NCBI GenBank assembly: GCA_019752335.1
Contig: JAIEMJ010000007.1
Location: forward strand, 62,001-126,000
Direction: 5' to 3'
DNA length: 64,000 nucleotides
From: Bryobacteraceae bacterium
Lineage (GTDB): Bacteria; Acidobacteriota; Terriglobia; Bryobacterales; Bryobacteraceae
Shown here: positions 25,642-35,244 of the stretch, piece by piece
Layout of the letters: each line of letters begins with the position of its first letter
Position numbering within the stretch: the stretch's first letter is position 1
Position numbers and translations under genes: made by a program
Notes under the pieces: model-generated
What the model was told of the DNA's origin: nothing
Seen by the model: the letters and a program-made list of their open reading frames with translations, nothing else
Databases searched by the model: none

Positions 25642-26253
25642 CTATTGAATCGTGGCCTTCGTGATCTTATCGAGCTTCGGGAAATTCTGCGCCAGGTAAG
25701 CGTCGCCCTTCTGCTCAATCTCACTCTGCTGCGGCGACTCGCCGTATTCGGCGTTAATCTTGTCTACTGACTCCATCCCCTCCGTCACCAGGCCAAACGG
25801 CGAGAAGCCCATCTGATCCAGCCGCATGTTGTCGCCCACGTTGATAAACAACTGCGTCGTGCGGCTATTGGGCCCCGACGTGGCAAACGTCACGAAGCCG
25901 CGGCCATTGCTGCGCCGCACCGGATCGTCCACTAAACTGGGAGCCTTCCACGCCGCGGTGACCGCCGGGTCAGCATTCAAGCCAAATTGAATCACAAAGC
26001 CGGGCACCACGCGGAAGAAGCGGGCGCCATCGAAATAGCCGCTCTTCACCAGGTTATAGAAACGGTCCGCCCCGAGCGGCGCCCATTCCCGCTGCACATC
26101 GACGGTGAAGGGCCCGGCCGTCGTCTCGAAACGCGCCTTGAAGGACGCCGGAGCCTGCTGGTTCCATTTTGCCGGTCCACCCACGGCGGCCGTCTCGGTC
26201 TTGCTGCAACTGGTGAGGGCCAAAGCGGCCACAAGGAGTAAGGTCAGACGCAT
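25642..26253 (-). CDS. Cyclophilin-type peptidyl-prolyl isomerase, lipoprotein
   Basis: A 203-residue PPIase. The lipoprotein signal has a lipobox ending LTSC (Cys16), so it is membrane-anchored in the periplasm. The domain has FTVDVQREWAPLGADRFYNL, DGARFFRVVPGFVIQFG (with the catalytic Arg in FFRV), RGFVTFATSGPNSRTTQLFI and LDQMGFSPFGLVTEGM. It accelerates cis/trans isomerisation of X-Pro bonds in exported proteins. Length and motif order are typical for bacterial cyclophilin A-like proteins. Confidence 0.93.
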   Translation of the reverse strand: MRLTLLLVAALALTSCSKTETAAVGGPAKWNQQAPASFKARFETTAGPFTVDVQREWAPLGADRFYNLVKSGYFDGARFFRVVPGFVIQFGLNADPAVTAAWKAPSLVDDPVRRSNGRGFVTFATSGPNSRTTQLFINVGDNMRLDQMGFSPFGLVTEGMESVDKINAEYGESPQQSEIEQKGDAYLAQNFPKLDKITKATIQ

Positions 26254-26300
26254 AATCTTTCAGCGTATCGCGATTCCCTTTCGCTTGGCGCTCGTCTACC

Positions 26301-29300
26301 ATGGGCAGTATGCGCTGGCTTCTCTTTCTTGCCATGGCCCTGGCGGCGTATCCGCAGAGCCGTACCCTGTTCCGGAACCCGACCGTCAACCGGACCCAAG
26401 TCGTTTTCTCCTACGCGGATGACCTTTGGACCGTGCCGCGCGCCGGCGGCGAAGCCGTCCGCCTCACCTCCGGCCTCGGCACCGAAGCCGCGCCCATCTT
26501 CTCGCCCGACGGCACCCAAGTAGCCTTCACGGCCACCTACGAAGGCAACGTCGACGTCTACGTCGTCCCCGCCAAGGGCGGCGTACCCAAGCGCCTCACC
26601 TATCACCCGGACGCCGACATCGCGCAGGGTTGGACGCCCGATAGCCAACGCGTACTCTTCTCGAACACCGGCGGCACGCCGAACGACAAGCCGCGCCTCT
26701 ACACGGTGGACCTCGGCGGCGGCTTCCCGTCGGAGTTGCCTCTGCCCATCGCCGCCGCGGGATCGTACTCGGCTGACGGCAAGCAGATCGCCTACCTGCC
26801 CTTCGCCCGCGCCAACCTGATCTGGAAGAATTACCGGGGCGGCCGCGCCACCCCCATCTGGATCGCGAACCTGAGCGACTCATCCATCACCAAGGTCCCC
26901 CACGCCGGCTCGAATGACCATTCGCCGCTTTGGATCGGTGACAAGATCTATTTCCTGAGTGACCGTAATGGCTCCGATACCCTATTTGCGTATGACACCG
27001 GCTCCAAAGCCGTCACGCAGTTAGTAGAAAATAAGGGCCTCGACTTCAAGAGCGCCACCGCCGGACCCGATGCGATTGCCTACGAACAATTCGGCGAAAT
27101 CTATCTCTATGACCTAAAGACTAAGAAACCCGCCAAGGTGAATATTACGCTCTCGGCGGATTTACTCAACGTCCGTCCGCGCCTGGAGAAATTGGCGCGC
27201 AGCATTACGAATTGGAATATTTCGCCCACCGGCGCGCGCGCGGTCGCCGAAGCGCGCGGCGAAATCTTTACGATTCCGGCCGAAAAAGGCGACGTCCGCA
27301 ATCTCACGGCCTCCTCCGGCGTCGCGGACCGCGATCCCGCCTGGTCACCCGACGGTAAGCTGATCGCCTACTTCTCCGACGAAAGCGGCGAGTACGCTTT
27401 GCACCTGCGCGACCAGACCGGCCGTGGCGACGTGACCAAGATCTCTTTGGGCGAGACCCCGTCGTTCTTTTATTCCCTCCAATGGTCACCGGATAGCAAG
27501 CAGCTTACCTTCACCGACAAGCGCCTGAATCTGTGGCGCGTCGAGTTAGCATCAAAGCAGGTGAAGTTAGTCGATAAGGGATTATTCAATGGCGACCAGA
27601 ACGTGTTCCGCGCGCGTTGGTCCCCGGATAATAAATGGATTGCTTACGCGAAGAGCATGCCGAATCAGCTTTCGGCGATCTTCATTTATTCGGTCGAAAC
27701 CGGCCAGACCAAGCGCATCACCGACGGACTCAGCGACGCCGGTTTCCCCGTCTGGGATAAGGGCGGCAAATACCTCTACTTTGCCTCCTCGACGGACTCC
27801 GGCCCCTCCAGCGAGTTCGACCTCTCCTCCGCCTACCGCGCCTCCAGCAGCAGCCTTTATCTCGCTGTTCTTTCGAAGACCGAGCCCTCACCCTTTAGCC
27901 CAGAGAGCGACGAAGAGAAGCCCGCGCCCGCCGAGGGCAAGAAGGAAGAGCCCAAGAAAGAAGAGTCCAAGGCCGTGAAGATCGACTTCGACGGCATTGA
28001 CCAGCGCATCGTCCCCTTGCCCCTGCCCGCCCGCAACTACCGCGGACTCGAAGCCGGCAAGGCCGGCACCCTTTTCTACTTCGAAGCTCCCGCCACCTTT
28101 GGCTTCACGCCCGGCAATCCCCTGCAGAAGTTTGACCTCAGCAAGCGCAAAGCCGACTTATTCGCCGCCGGAGTCACCGCGTTTCGTCTATCGGCGAACG
28201 GTGAGAAGATTCTGATCGGCCTGCCCGGTGGCGTTGCCGCCATCGTGGCGACGGCCGCGCCGATGAAGCCCGGCGACGGCTTGCTCAAGCTCGATGGCGT
28301 CGAAGCCTTTATTGACCCGCGCGCCGAGTGGAAGCAGATGTACAAGGAAGCCTGGCGCATCGAACGCGACTTCTTCTACGACACCAAGTACCACGGCCTG
28401 GACTTACAAGCAGCCAACGAACGTTACTCGCTCTATCTGAATAGCCTGGGCAGCCGTAGCGACCTCACTTACTTATTCCAGGAGATGCTGGGCCAGATGA
28501 GCGTCGGCCACTTATACATCGGGGGCGGCGATCAGCCGAATCAACCCAAGCCCGTCAATGGTGGCTTACTCGGCGCCGACTATATCATTCAGCAGGGCCG
28601 CTACCGGCTGGCGCGCGTTTATTCCGGCGAAAACTGGAATCCGCAAACCCGCGCTCCGCTCACGCAACCCGGCGTCGGTGCCCAGGCCGGCGAATTTCTG
28701 CTCGCCGTCAATGGCCGCGAACTTACTGGCTCCGACAATATTTATTCCTTTTTCGAAGGTATGGCCGGCAAGCGCGTCCTGCTGAAGCTGGGCCCAAACG
28801 CCAATGGCGAGGGTTCGCGCGAAGTGACGGTGATTCCGGTCGACTCCGAAACCTCCCTGCGCACCCTGGCTTGGGTGGAAGAGAACCGCCAGGCCGTCGA
28901 TAAGCTCTCGGGAGGTAAGTTGGCCTATATTCACATGCCCGATACGGCGGGTGGCGGCTACACTTACTTCAATCGTTACTTCTACGCGCAAACCGATAAG
29001 CAAGGCGTGGTCCTCGACGGCCGCTTCAACCGCGGCGGTAGCGCCACTGAGTACGTCATTGAACGCCTGCAACGTAAGCTTTCGAGCCTCTGGGCCTCGC
29101 GCGACGGTGCCGTTACCACGACGCCGAGCTCGGGAATCTTCGGGCCCAAGGTGATGGTGGTGAACGAGTACTCGGGCTCCGGCGGTGACTTACTCCCGTG
29201 GCTCTTCAAACGCGCCAAGCTGGGCCCCGTCGTGGGTAAGCGCACTTGGGGCGGCCTGGTCGGCATCGGCGGTTACCCCACGCTGTTGGACGGCGGCTCG

Positions 29301-29570
29301 GTCACCGCGCCGCACTTCGGCTTCTGGAGCCCCGAAGGTAAATGGGAAGTAGAGAACCACGGCACGCCGGTCGATGTTGAAGTCGACCTGGATCCGAAGG
29401 CGTGGCGCGAAGGCCACGATCCGCAGCTTGAGCGGGCCGTGGAGCTCGCCATGGCCGAACTCAAGAAGAACCCGCCGCCCACGCCGGTGCGGCCTGCCTT
29501 CCCGGACTATCACACCGGCAAGCCCACGGGCCGCCCGGCCAACGGCGCGCGCGCGGGCGGTTCTAACTAA
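26301..29570 (+). CDS. Tricorn-type protease (beta-propeller, PDZ, S41 peptidase)
   Basis: A 1089-residue protein, the usual length for bacterial tricorn homologues. The signal peptide (MRWLLFLAMALAAYPQS) is followed by two WD40/PD40-like beta-propellers (about 25-520; for example APIFSPDGTQVAFTA and DPAWSPDGKLIAYFS). Then come a Lys/Glu-rich linker (about 535-560), a C1 helical domain, a PDZ domain (about 755-840) and an S41 catalytic domain. The catalytic Ser is in NEYSGSGGDLLPWLF and the His in MSVGHLYIGG. It would finish off peptides made by other proteases; a signal peptide places it in the periplasm. ATG 26310 is an alternative start. Confidence 0.93.
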   Translation: MGSMRWLLFLAMALAAYPQSRTLFRNPTVNRTQVVFSYADDLWTVPRAGGEAVRLTSGLGTEAAPIFSPDGTQVAFTATYEGNVDVYVVPAKGGVPKRLTYHPDADIAQGWTPDSQRVLFSNTGGTPNDKPRLYTVDLGGGFPSELPLPIAAAGSYSADGKQIAYLPFARANLIWKNYRGGRATPIWIANLSDSSITKVPHAGSNDHSPLWIGDKIYFLSDRNGSDTLFAYDTGSKAVTQLVENKGLDFKSATAGPDAIAYEQFGEIYLYDLKTKKPAKVNITLSADLLNVRPRLEKLARSITNWNISPTGARAVAEARGEIFTIPAEKGDVRNLTASSGVADRDPAWSPDGKLIAYFSDESGEYALHLRDQTGRGDVTKISLGETPSFFYSLQWSPDSKQLTFTDKRLNLWRVELASKQVKLVDKGLFNGDQNVFRARWSPDNKWIAYAKSMPNQLSAIFIYSVETGQTKRITDGLSDAGFPVWDKGGKYLYFASSTDSGPSSEFDLSSAYRASSSSLYLAVLSKTEPSPFSPESDEEKPAPAEGKKEEPKKEESKAVKIDFDGIDQRIVPLPLPARNYRGLEAGKAGTLFYFEAPATFGFTPGNPLQKFDLSKRKADLFAAGVTAFRLSANGEKILIGLPGGVAAIVATAAPMKPGDGLLKLDGVEAFIDPRAEWKQMYKEAWRIERDFFYDTKYHGLDLQAANERYSLYLNSLGSRSDLTYLFQEMLGQMSVGHLYIGGGDQPNQPKPVNGGLLGADYIIQQGRYRLARVYSGENWNPQTRAPLTQPGVGAQAGEFLLAVNGRELTGSDNIYSFFEGMAGKRVLLKLGPNANGEGSREVTVIPVDSETSLRTLAWVEENRQAVDKLSGGKLAYIHMPDTAGGGYTYFNRYFYAQTDKQGVVLDGRFNRGGSATEYVIERLQRKLSSLWASRDGAVTTTPSSGIFGPKVMVVNEYSGSGGDLLPWLFKRAKLGPVVGKRTWGGLVGIGGYPTLLDGGSVTAPHFGFWSPEGKWEVENHGTPVDVEVDLDPKAWREGHDPQLERAVELAMAELKKNPPPTPVRPAFPDYHTGKPTGRPANGARAGGSN

Positions 29571-29661
29571 GAACCGCTCCGAATTAGCGCGTGCCAACCA
29601 GCCGCGAACGATAGTGAGCGGGTCCTCCAGGAGCGACGGTGTTGCGCAGGAGTCAGCGCGG

Positions 29662-29687
29662 TGAATCTATTTGTGATAAAAGATTCA
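29662..29687. promoter_or_regulatory. 7-bp inverted repeat just upstream of a TonB receptor start
   Basis: TGAATCT (29662-29668) and AGATTCA (29681-29687) are perfect inverted arms separated by 12 AT-rich nt that include a GATAAA -10-like stretch. The right arm ends 2 nt before ATG 29690. It could be an operator or a stem-loop hiding the ribosome-binding region. Confidence 0.4.
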
Positions 29688-29689
29688 TC

Positions 29690-32600
29690 ATGCACTCGCT
29701 CAGAACTTGGCTCCTGCTCGGTGGCTTGGCCACCGTTCTCGCTTCCAGCGGATTCGGCCAAACCGCCACCGCCACTATCTTCGGCACCATTACTGACTCC
29801 AGCGGCAGCGCGCTGACGGCGGCTCGCGTCACCGCGATCCTCGGGGAAACCGGCGCCCGAGAAACCGTCAACGCCAATGAGCGTGGCGATTACATCTTTC
29901 CCAGCCTGCGCCCTGGCACTTACTCGGTGGAGGTGGAGTCAGCGGGCTTCAAGAAGGCGCAGGCTAAAGGCGTGCTGATCGAAGTAAACCAGCGCGCCCG
30001 GCAGGACTTTTCGATGCAAGTGGGCGAAGTGCAGCAAGTGCTGGACGTCTCCGCGAACGCCACCACGGTGGATACCTTCAGCGGCACCATCAAAGAAGTC
30101 GTCGATTCCGGCCGCATGGCGGAGTTGCCGTTGAACGGCCGTAACGCCCTGCAGCTACAGGCGCTGCTGCCTGGCTCCATCCAGATGGGCACCGGTTCGG
30201 CAGCCTCGGGCATCGCGCTCAACACGAATATCGTTTTCAGCGTGAACGGCGCGCGCCCGAATAGCAGCGCCTACACCCTGGATGGCGGGCTCAACATGGA
30301 TATGTACAATAACCTGCCTGCCGCGTTTCCCAATCCAGATACCCTCCAGGAGTTCTCTATTTTGCAGAACGGCTACAACGCCATCAACGGCCGTAACGCC
30401 GGCGCGGTGGTCAATATGGTCACCAAGTCCGGCACGAACGAATTTCACGGCGTGTTATTCAACTTCCTCCGCAACGACAAGCTGAACACCCGCAATTTCT
30501 TCGCCGCCGGCGTCGACCCACTCCGCCGCAATCAATTCGGCGGTACCATCGGCGGACCCATCCGCCTGCCCCGCTACAACGGCAAGGACAAGAGCTTCTT
30601 CTTCGTCGCCTACGAAGGCACGCGGCAACGCCTGGGCGCTACATCGAGTTCGATTATCGTGCCCACGGCGCTCGAACGCATCGGCGACTTCAGCCAGAGC
30701 GCCCTGCGCGGCACTCGCGTCTCCGTCGCGCCGCCGGATACGGTTACCGCGCAAGCCCCACAAGGGATTCCCTTCCCGAATAATGTCATCCCCCGTTCCC
30801 TGCTGGATCCCGTCGCCGTCAAGTTTACTGACGTATTCATGCCGCTGCCGAATCGCACGGGCAATATCTTTGCCTACAACGTCTCGCTGCCGACGGAGGA
30901 GGATCAGGTCACTATCAAGCTTGACCATAATTTCTCTGACAAGCAGCGCACCAACTTCCGCATGTTCTTCGACGACTTCCGCCGCAATCAGAACGCTGGC
31001 TTGCTGCTCTTCAATTCCCAGAATAACTGGGTGACTTATAACGGCACCCTGAACCACAGCATCGTCTTCTCGCCGAGCCTGGTGAACAACACCACGGTCA
31101 CCGTCGCGCGGAATACCTTCGTGCGCGCGCCCCTGCCCACCACGCCCGCCCTCGATTGGGCCGCCTTGGGTTGCCGGAGTTGCATCAGCCTCTCGCCCCC
31201 CGGAGTCCCGACGGACTGGGCCATCTCGATCGCCAACGGCCTGAACGTCCGCGTTGACACGAATTTTCAAAGCTACATGATGAATTACCAGGTGATCAAT
31301 AACATGACTTATACCCGGGGTAATCACACCATGACCTTCGGCGGCGAGATTTCGCGCGTCCGCCGCAATGGCCGTGAGTTCTTCCAGAAAGACACACAGT
31401 TTAGCGTCAACGGCCAACGCAGTGGCAATCAAGGCTACGGCTACGCGGACTTCTTCCTCGGCGCCGCCAACGACGTCTACCAGAATTCGCCCATCCGCGC
31501 GTACCAATATAAGTGGACCCCGTTTTTCTACGTCCAGGACGACTGGCGCGTCACCCGCCGTCTAACCCTCAACTTCGGTCTGCGTTGGGAGCCCTTCCTG
31601 ATGGTGAAGGAGAAGAATCAGGAACTCGGCGCCTTCCGCCCCGGCCAGCAATCCACCATCTATCCGCGCGCGCCGCTGGGAGCGCTGTTCCCCGGCGACA
31701 ATAATATCCCCAACGGCATTGTCGGCAACGACTGGAATAAGCCCGCGCCCCGCTTCGGCTTTGCCTGGGATCCTTTCGGCAACGGCAAGACGAGTATCCG
31801 CGGCGGCTACGGCATCTTCTGGGATACGTTGCGTCTCGTCGGTCTGAATACGAATTCCATCAATCAGCCGTTTTCCTTCGGCCTGCGAACCTTCACCGTG
31901 CAACTGAGTGATCCTTACGCCGCCAACCCCGGCCAGTTACAAACGCTGCGCAACTACACGCCGCCCGTCACCGCGGACGACCGTGCTCGCCGGGCCTTCA
32001 TCACGCCGATCACCCATAACTCCGTAGACCCCAATTTCACCAGCGGCTATATGCAGCAGTGGAATTTAAATGTCCAGCGCGAGTTACTCTGGAAAACGGT
32101 ATTTACCGTCGCTTACATCGGCTCCAAGGGCTCGAAATTCATGGTGGGCCAGAATATCAACCCTGCCGTGTTCGTCGCCGGACAATCTACCACGGGCAAC
32201 GTCGACGCCCGACGCCTCTATCCGGGCTTCTCCGAAATTCGTAGCACCCAAGCCACCGCGAATTCCACTTACCATTCGTTGCAACTCAGTTGGAATCGCC
32301 GTCTGAGCGGTGGCTTCTCAATTCTGGGGAGCTATGTTTGGTCCAAGAGCCTGGACCTCTCCTCCAACGACGGCAACTCCGGCACCGGCAATCAGGCCAC
32401 GAATCCTTTCCGGCAGAATCTCGACAAAGGCCCCAGCGACTTCGACGTCCGGCATCGCGTCGTCAACAGCGTCCTGTGGGATCTGCCCTTCGGCCGGGGC
32501 GCCAAGGGCCTCACCAAGTATCTGCTGGGTGGCTGGCAGTTGAATGGCATCTCGACGCTGCAAACCGGCTTGCCCTTCAGCGTTTCCGCCGGCGTCGACC

Positions 32601-32977
32601 GCAGCTTGGCCGGCATTGGCCGTGACCGGGCCGACGTCTTGCGCGCTCCCGAAATCTACGGTGGCCGCTCCCGCAACGACATGATCCCCCGTTACTTCGA
32701 GACGGGAGCCTTCGCGCTGCCCGCTTTGGGCACCTTCGGCACATCGAGCCGCAATTACCTCTATGGCCCGGGCATCATCAACTTTGACCTGGGCGCCTTC
32801 AAGGCCTTCCAGTTCACCGAACGCCGCCGGCTGGAGTTCCGCTGGGAAGTCTTCAACGCGCTCAACAAGCCGAACTTCTTCAACCCGGTGTCCGCTGTCC
32901 AGAACGGCAACTTCGGCCGCATCACGAGCGCCCGGGATCCCCGGATTATGCAGGCCGCCCTAAAGTTCTACTTTTAG
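29690..32977 (+). CDS. TonB-dependent receptor with N-terminal carboxypeptidase-regulatory domain (Oar-like)
   Basis: A 1095-residue outer-membrane receptor. The signal peptide (RTWLLLGGLATVLASSGFG) is followed by a carboxypeptidase-regulatory-like beta sandwich (about 25-110; IFGTITDSSGSAL, GDYIFPSLRPGTYSVEV). A plug domain spans about 120-240 (MAELPLNGRNALQLQALLPG, FSVNGARPNSSAYTLDGG). A large beta-barrel follows and ends with an aromatic residue (ALKFYF). This architecture is greatly expanded in Solibacter-type Acidobacteriota and imports large substrates such as oligosaccharides using TonB. The ligand is unknown. The start is chosen by the signal peptide; the open frame further upstream is not coding-like. 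Its 3' end overlaps the convergent YdeI-like gene by 18 nt. Confidence 0.93.
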   Translation: MHSLRTWLLLGGLATVLASSGFGQTATATIFGTITDSSGSALTAARVTAILGETGARETVNANERGDYIFPSLRPGTYSVEVESAGFKKAQAKGVLIEVNQRARQDFSMQVGEVQQVLDVSANATTVDTFSGTIKEVVDSGRMAELPLNGRNALQLQALLPGSIQMGTGSAASGIALNTNIVFSVNGARPNSSAYTLDGGLNMDMYNNLPAAFPNPDTLQEFSILQNGYNAINGRNAGAVVNMVTKSGTNEFHGVLFNFLRNDKLNTRNFFAAGVDPLRRNQFGGTIGGPIRLPRYNGKDKSFFFVAYEGTRQRLGATSSSIIVPTALERIGDFSQSALRGTRVSVAPPDTVTAQAPQGIPFPNNVIPRSLLDPVAVKFTDVFMPLPNRTGNIFAYNVSLPTEEDQVTIKLDHNFSDKQRTNFRMFFDDFRRNQNAGLLLFNSQNNWVTYNGTLNHSIVFSPSLVNNTTVTVARNTFVRAPLPTTPALDWAALGCRSCISLSPPGVPTDWAISIANGLNVRVDTNFQSYMMNYQVINNMTYTRGNHTMTFGGEISRVRRNGREFFQKDTQFSVNGQRSGNQGYGYADFFLGAANDVYQNSPIRAYQYKWTPFFYVQDDWRVTRRLTLNFGLRWEPFLMVKEKNQELGAFRPGQQSTIYPRAPLGALFPGDNNIPNGIVGNDWNKPAPRFGFAWDPFGNGKTSIRGGYGIFWDTLRLVGLNTNSINQPFSFGLRTFTVQLSDPYAANPGQLQTLRNYTPPVTADDRARRAFITPITHNSVDPNFTSGYMQQWNLNVQRELLWKTVFTVAYIGSKGSKFMVGQNINPAVFVAGQSTTGNVDARRLYPGFSEIRSTQATANSTYHSLQLSWNRRLSGGFSILGSYVWSKSLDLSSNDGNSGTGNQATNPFRQNLDKGPSDFDVRHRVVNSVLWDLPFGRGAKGLTKYLLGGWQLNGISTLQTGLPFSVSAGVDRSLAGIGRDRADVLRAPEIYGGRSRNDMIPRYFETGAFALPALGTFGTSSRNYLYGPGIINFDLGAFKAFQFTERRRLEFRWEVFNALNKPNFFNPVSAVQNGNFGRITSARDPRIMQAALKFYF

Positions 32978-33547
32978 CAGGCCCTGGCCCGCGAGGATCC
33001 GCTCGAGGTTCCTCGCGATCCTTTCTTCGCGCGTCTTGCTTTGTTTGGCGGATGAGAAGTGGAGCAGGTAGCCGCGCTGGCGCCCCGGTGTCAGCGCGGC
33101 GAAGGCCTTCTTCAAAGCCGGCGACGCCTGCAGTCTCCGCGCGAACTCCTCCGGCATCGCAAACTCCCCCGTCTGCCTCAGCGTCACCTTCAGGCCGGCT
33201 TTCTCCACTTTGATCGCCTGTTGGATGTACGCCTTCAGCCCGCGTTCCAGCTTGCTGATTTCGCGCGCATCCTTGAAGCGCACCTGGCGCGCCGACTGCA
33301 CATTCTCCGTCTGTTGCACCAGAATACCCTGCGGATCGTTCACCAAAGCACCCTTGTGAAAAAGCAGCGCGCAGTACTCCTTGAAGCCGTGGATCAGCAC
33401 CACGTTCTTCTGGTTCAGGGTGTAGCACGGGCAACCCCACTTCAGTTCCTCGCTGAGGCCGGCGTCGAGTAGGATCACGCGAAGCTTCGCATACGCCTCC
33501 TGCCACGGCGACTCTTTTTCGAAGAACCAGTTAACTCTCGGATTCAT
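32960..33547 (-). CDS. YdeI/DUF1801 family protein
   Basis: A 195-residue soluble protein. The first half is a DUF1801-like domain (ARL-type WGCPCYTLNQKNVVLIHGFK, YCALLFHKGAL). The second half is the YdeI/OmpD-associated domain (FAMPEEFARRLQASPALKKAF, LTPGRQRGYLLHFSSAKQ, KTREERIARNLERIL). YdeI-type proteins are linked with resistance to some cationic peptides in enteric bacteria; the biochemical role is unknown. The ATG shares its A with the stop of the upstream gene (TGATG), so translation is probably coupled. Confidence 0.85.
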   Translation of the reverse strand: MNPRVNWFFEKESPWQEAYAKLRVILLDAGLSEELKWGCPCYTLNQKNVVLIHGFKEYCALLFHKGALVNDPQGILVQQTENVQSARQVRFKDAREISKLERGLKAYIQQAIKVEKAGLKVTLRQTGEFAMPEEFARRLQASPALKKAFAALTPGRQRGYLLHFSSAKQSKTREERIARNLERILAGQGLLKVEL

Positions 33548-35148
33548 CAGTAGCCGCGAAGTTCGAGGTCGCGCCTTTCTCGCCCGCCCCGCGTCAGCGT
33601 GACCTTGCTGGCAGCCGCCGAGAGCCGTTCCAGGTCGTCCGCATCATTGATGTTGGCGGACACCGACGCAATCACCCGATAGTCGCCGGGCGGCACGTCG
33701 CTGAAGACGTACTGCCCTTGGTCATCGGTCTGCGTGGACATCACCGCCGACTGGCCGCTCAGCAACAGCACCGGCACGCGCTTCGCCGGCGACTGGTCCG
33801 GTCCCATCACGCGCCCCGTCAGTTCCGCCGTGCCTTTCTCCAAAGCCACCACCAGCTCGCCCCCAGCCCCCTCCAGGTTCAGGCGATCCTTCACCTCCAG
33901 GCTGCCCATGCGCATTTGCCGCACATAGTAGCCCTTGGGCCGGCCATTCACCTGCACCTGGTAAGTGTCTTTCTGCAGATTGTCGACGCTGAACTGGCCC
34001 AAGGCGTCAGCCCGGCCATAGGCGCCCACGCTCGGGCCGTCGCTGCGCCGCAGATGAAGAGTGAGCCCGGTGAACGAAACCGGATCCTCGGCCACGAAAC
34101 GGCCGTTCAGCGTGAGGAGCGGCTCCAGCGTCAGCGCGATCCCGGTTACGTCGCGGTCGCCCACTTCGAGGTTCATCCGCGCCGTCCGCCGGTCCTGAGT
34201 GCTGCCGAAAATGTTGGCGATCAGCGTATAGGAACCGGCGGGGACTTCGGTCAAATCGAAGTCGCCCAGCGAAGTCACCGGCGACGAGCGCAGGCGCTCG
34301 ATCCGGTTCATCGGCGACGCCGCGTGGCGCGGCTCCAACTGCACCATCATGTTCACGCCGCGGCTGGCGGCGCCCATCACGGGCAAGGGACCCACTTTGC
34401 CTTGCACCCGCACCACCCGCACTTTACTCAACCGCAAGTCGACGCCTTCGCGCGTTTGGCCCGGCGCCATCGGAATGGCCTCCGCGGTCGCGACGTTGGT
34501 GACGCTGGGAAAGTAAACCGTGGTGTAGGCTTGGCGGCCCGCTTCGTTCTCCAGGCTAGCCCGGTAGGTGGCTTGCGCCGCGATGAGGTACTTCCCCGGC
34601 GCCAAACCGTAGAGCCGGTATTCGCCCAGGTCGTTTGTGGAGACGGCGCCGCCGCCTTGCGGCATCAGTGTCCGCTGGCCGTTCAGCCCTCCGGTGATCA
34701 CCCATTTCAGCGGCTGCACCATAGCCCGCACGATGGGCTCGCCGTCCTCGTCGAGCACGCGCCCGGTGATCACGCCGTGTTTGTTGAGCTTGAGCGTGAC
34801 GCTCACCGTCTCACCCGCGGTCACGGTGACGCTCTTCGCGGACTCCAGGTATTCGACATAACGCGCGTGCCCCGCGCTGGCCAGGTAACTGCCCGGGCTC
34901 ACCTGCCCCCGGAAATTGCCCGCCGCATCGGTAACGATGCCCCGGTCGCCGGGGGTGGTCGTTATCTTCGCCAGAGGCTGGCCATTCACGAACCGGGCCA
35001 CCCGCGGACCGCGATCCGTGTCGGGCACCAGCGTCACTGTGGCCTTACGAATCGGTTCGCCGGTAATCGAGTCCACCACGCGGCCGCTGATGATCGCGCT
35101 GGACTGGAACGCCGCGACCGCGCTAAAGAAAAGCATCGTGGCCAGCAT
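33547..35148 (-). CDS. Exported protein with repeated carboxypeptidase-regulatory-like domains
   Basis: A 533-residue protein. The signal peptide (MLATMLFFSAVAAFQSSA) is followed by at least three beta-sandwich repeats of the carboxypeptidase-regulatory/Cna-B type. Examples are ISGRVVDSITGEPIRKATVT, VITGRVLDEDGEPIVRAMVQ and ELTGRVMGPDQSPAKRVPVL. Each is followed by a G-x-Y-x-(L/I/V) strand (GEYRLYGLAPGKYLIA; GQYVFSDVPPGDYRVI). There is no peptidase catalytic site. In Acidobacteriota such proteins are common and probably bind carbohydrates or act as periplasmic adapters. It is co-transcribed with the YdeI-like gene. Confidence 0.85.
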   Translation of the reverse strand: MLATMLFFSAVAAFQSSAIISGRVVDSITGEPIRKATVTLVPDTDRGPRVARFVNGQPLAKITTTPGDRGIVTDAAGNFRGQVSPGSYLASAGHARYVEYLESAKSVTVTAGETVSVTLKLNKHGVITGRVLDEDGEPIVRAMVQPLKWVITGGLNGQRTLMPQGGGAVSTNDLGEYRLYGLAPGKYLIAAQATYRASLENEAGRQAYTTVYFPSVTNVATAEAIPMAPGQTREGVDLRLSKVRVVRVQGKVGPLPVMGAASRGVNMMVQLEPRHAASPMNRIERLRSSPVTSLGDFDLTEVPAGSYTLIANIFGSTQDRRTARMNLEVGDRDVTGIALTLEPLLTLNGRFVAEDPVSFTGLTLHLRRSDGPSVGAYGRADALGQFSVDNLQKDTYQVQVNGRPKGYYVRQMRMGSLEVKDRLNLEGAGGELVVALEKGTAELTGRVMGPDQSPAKRVPVLLLSGQSAVMSTQTDDQGQYVFSDVPPGDYRVIASVSANINDADDLERLSAAASKVTLTRGGRERRDLELRGY

Positions 35149-35179
35149 GGCCTTTATTCTACGCCTACCAGATCAGAGT

Positions 35180-35229
35180 GGTGACGGGCTTCAGCCCGTA
35201 TTTGTACGACGGCCCCCTGGTCCGTCACC
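35180..35229. repeat. REP-like palindromic element
   Basis: GGTGACGG (35180-35187) and CCGTCACC (35222-35229) are perfect inverted arms. Inside lies a second hairpin, ACGGGC-TTCA-GCCCGT (35184-35199). The element sits in non-coding DNA between the carboxypeptidase-regulatory gene start and an HD-domain pseudogene. The nested hairpin form is like REP/BIME elements; no second copy is seen in this window. Confidence 0.5.
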
Positions 35230-35244
35230 CCTAGGGAATCCAGT

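Noticed and set aside
30455-31507. 350-codon open frame antisense to the first TonB receptor
   Set aside because: Same reasoning: biased composition, no start signals, fully covered by the receptor gene.
33718-35184. 488-codon open frame antisense to the carboxypeptidase-regulatory protein gene
   Set aside because: His/Arg/Gln-rich low-complexity translation with no motif; the minus-strand gene has a signal peptide and repeated domains.
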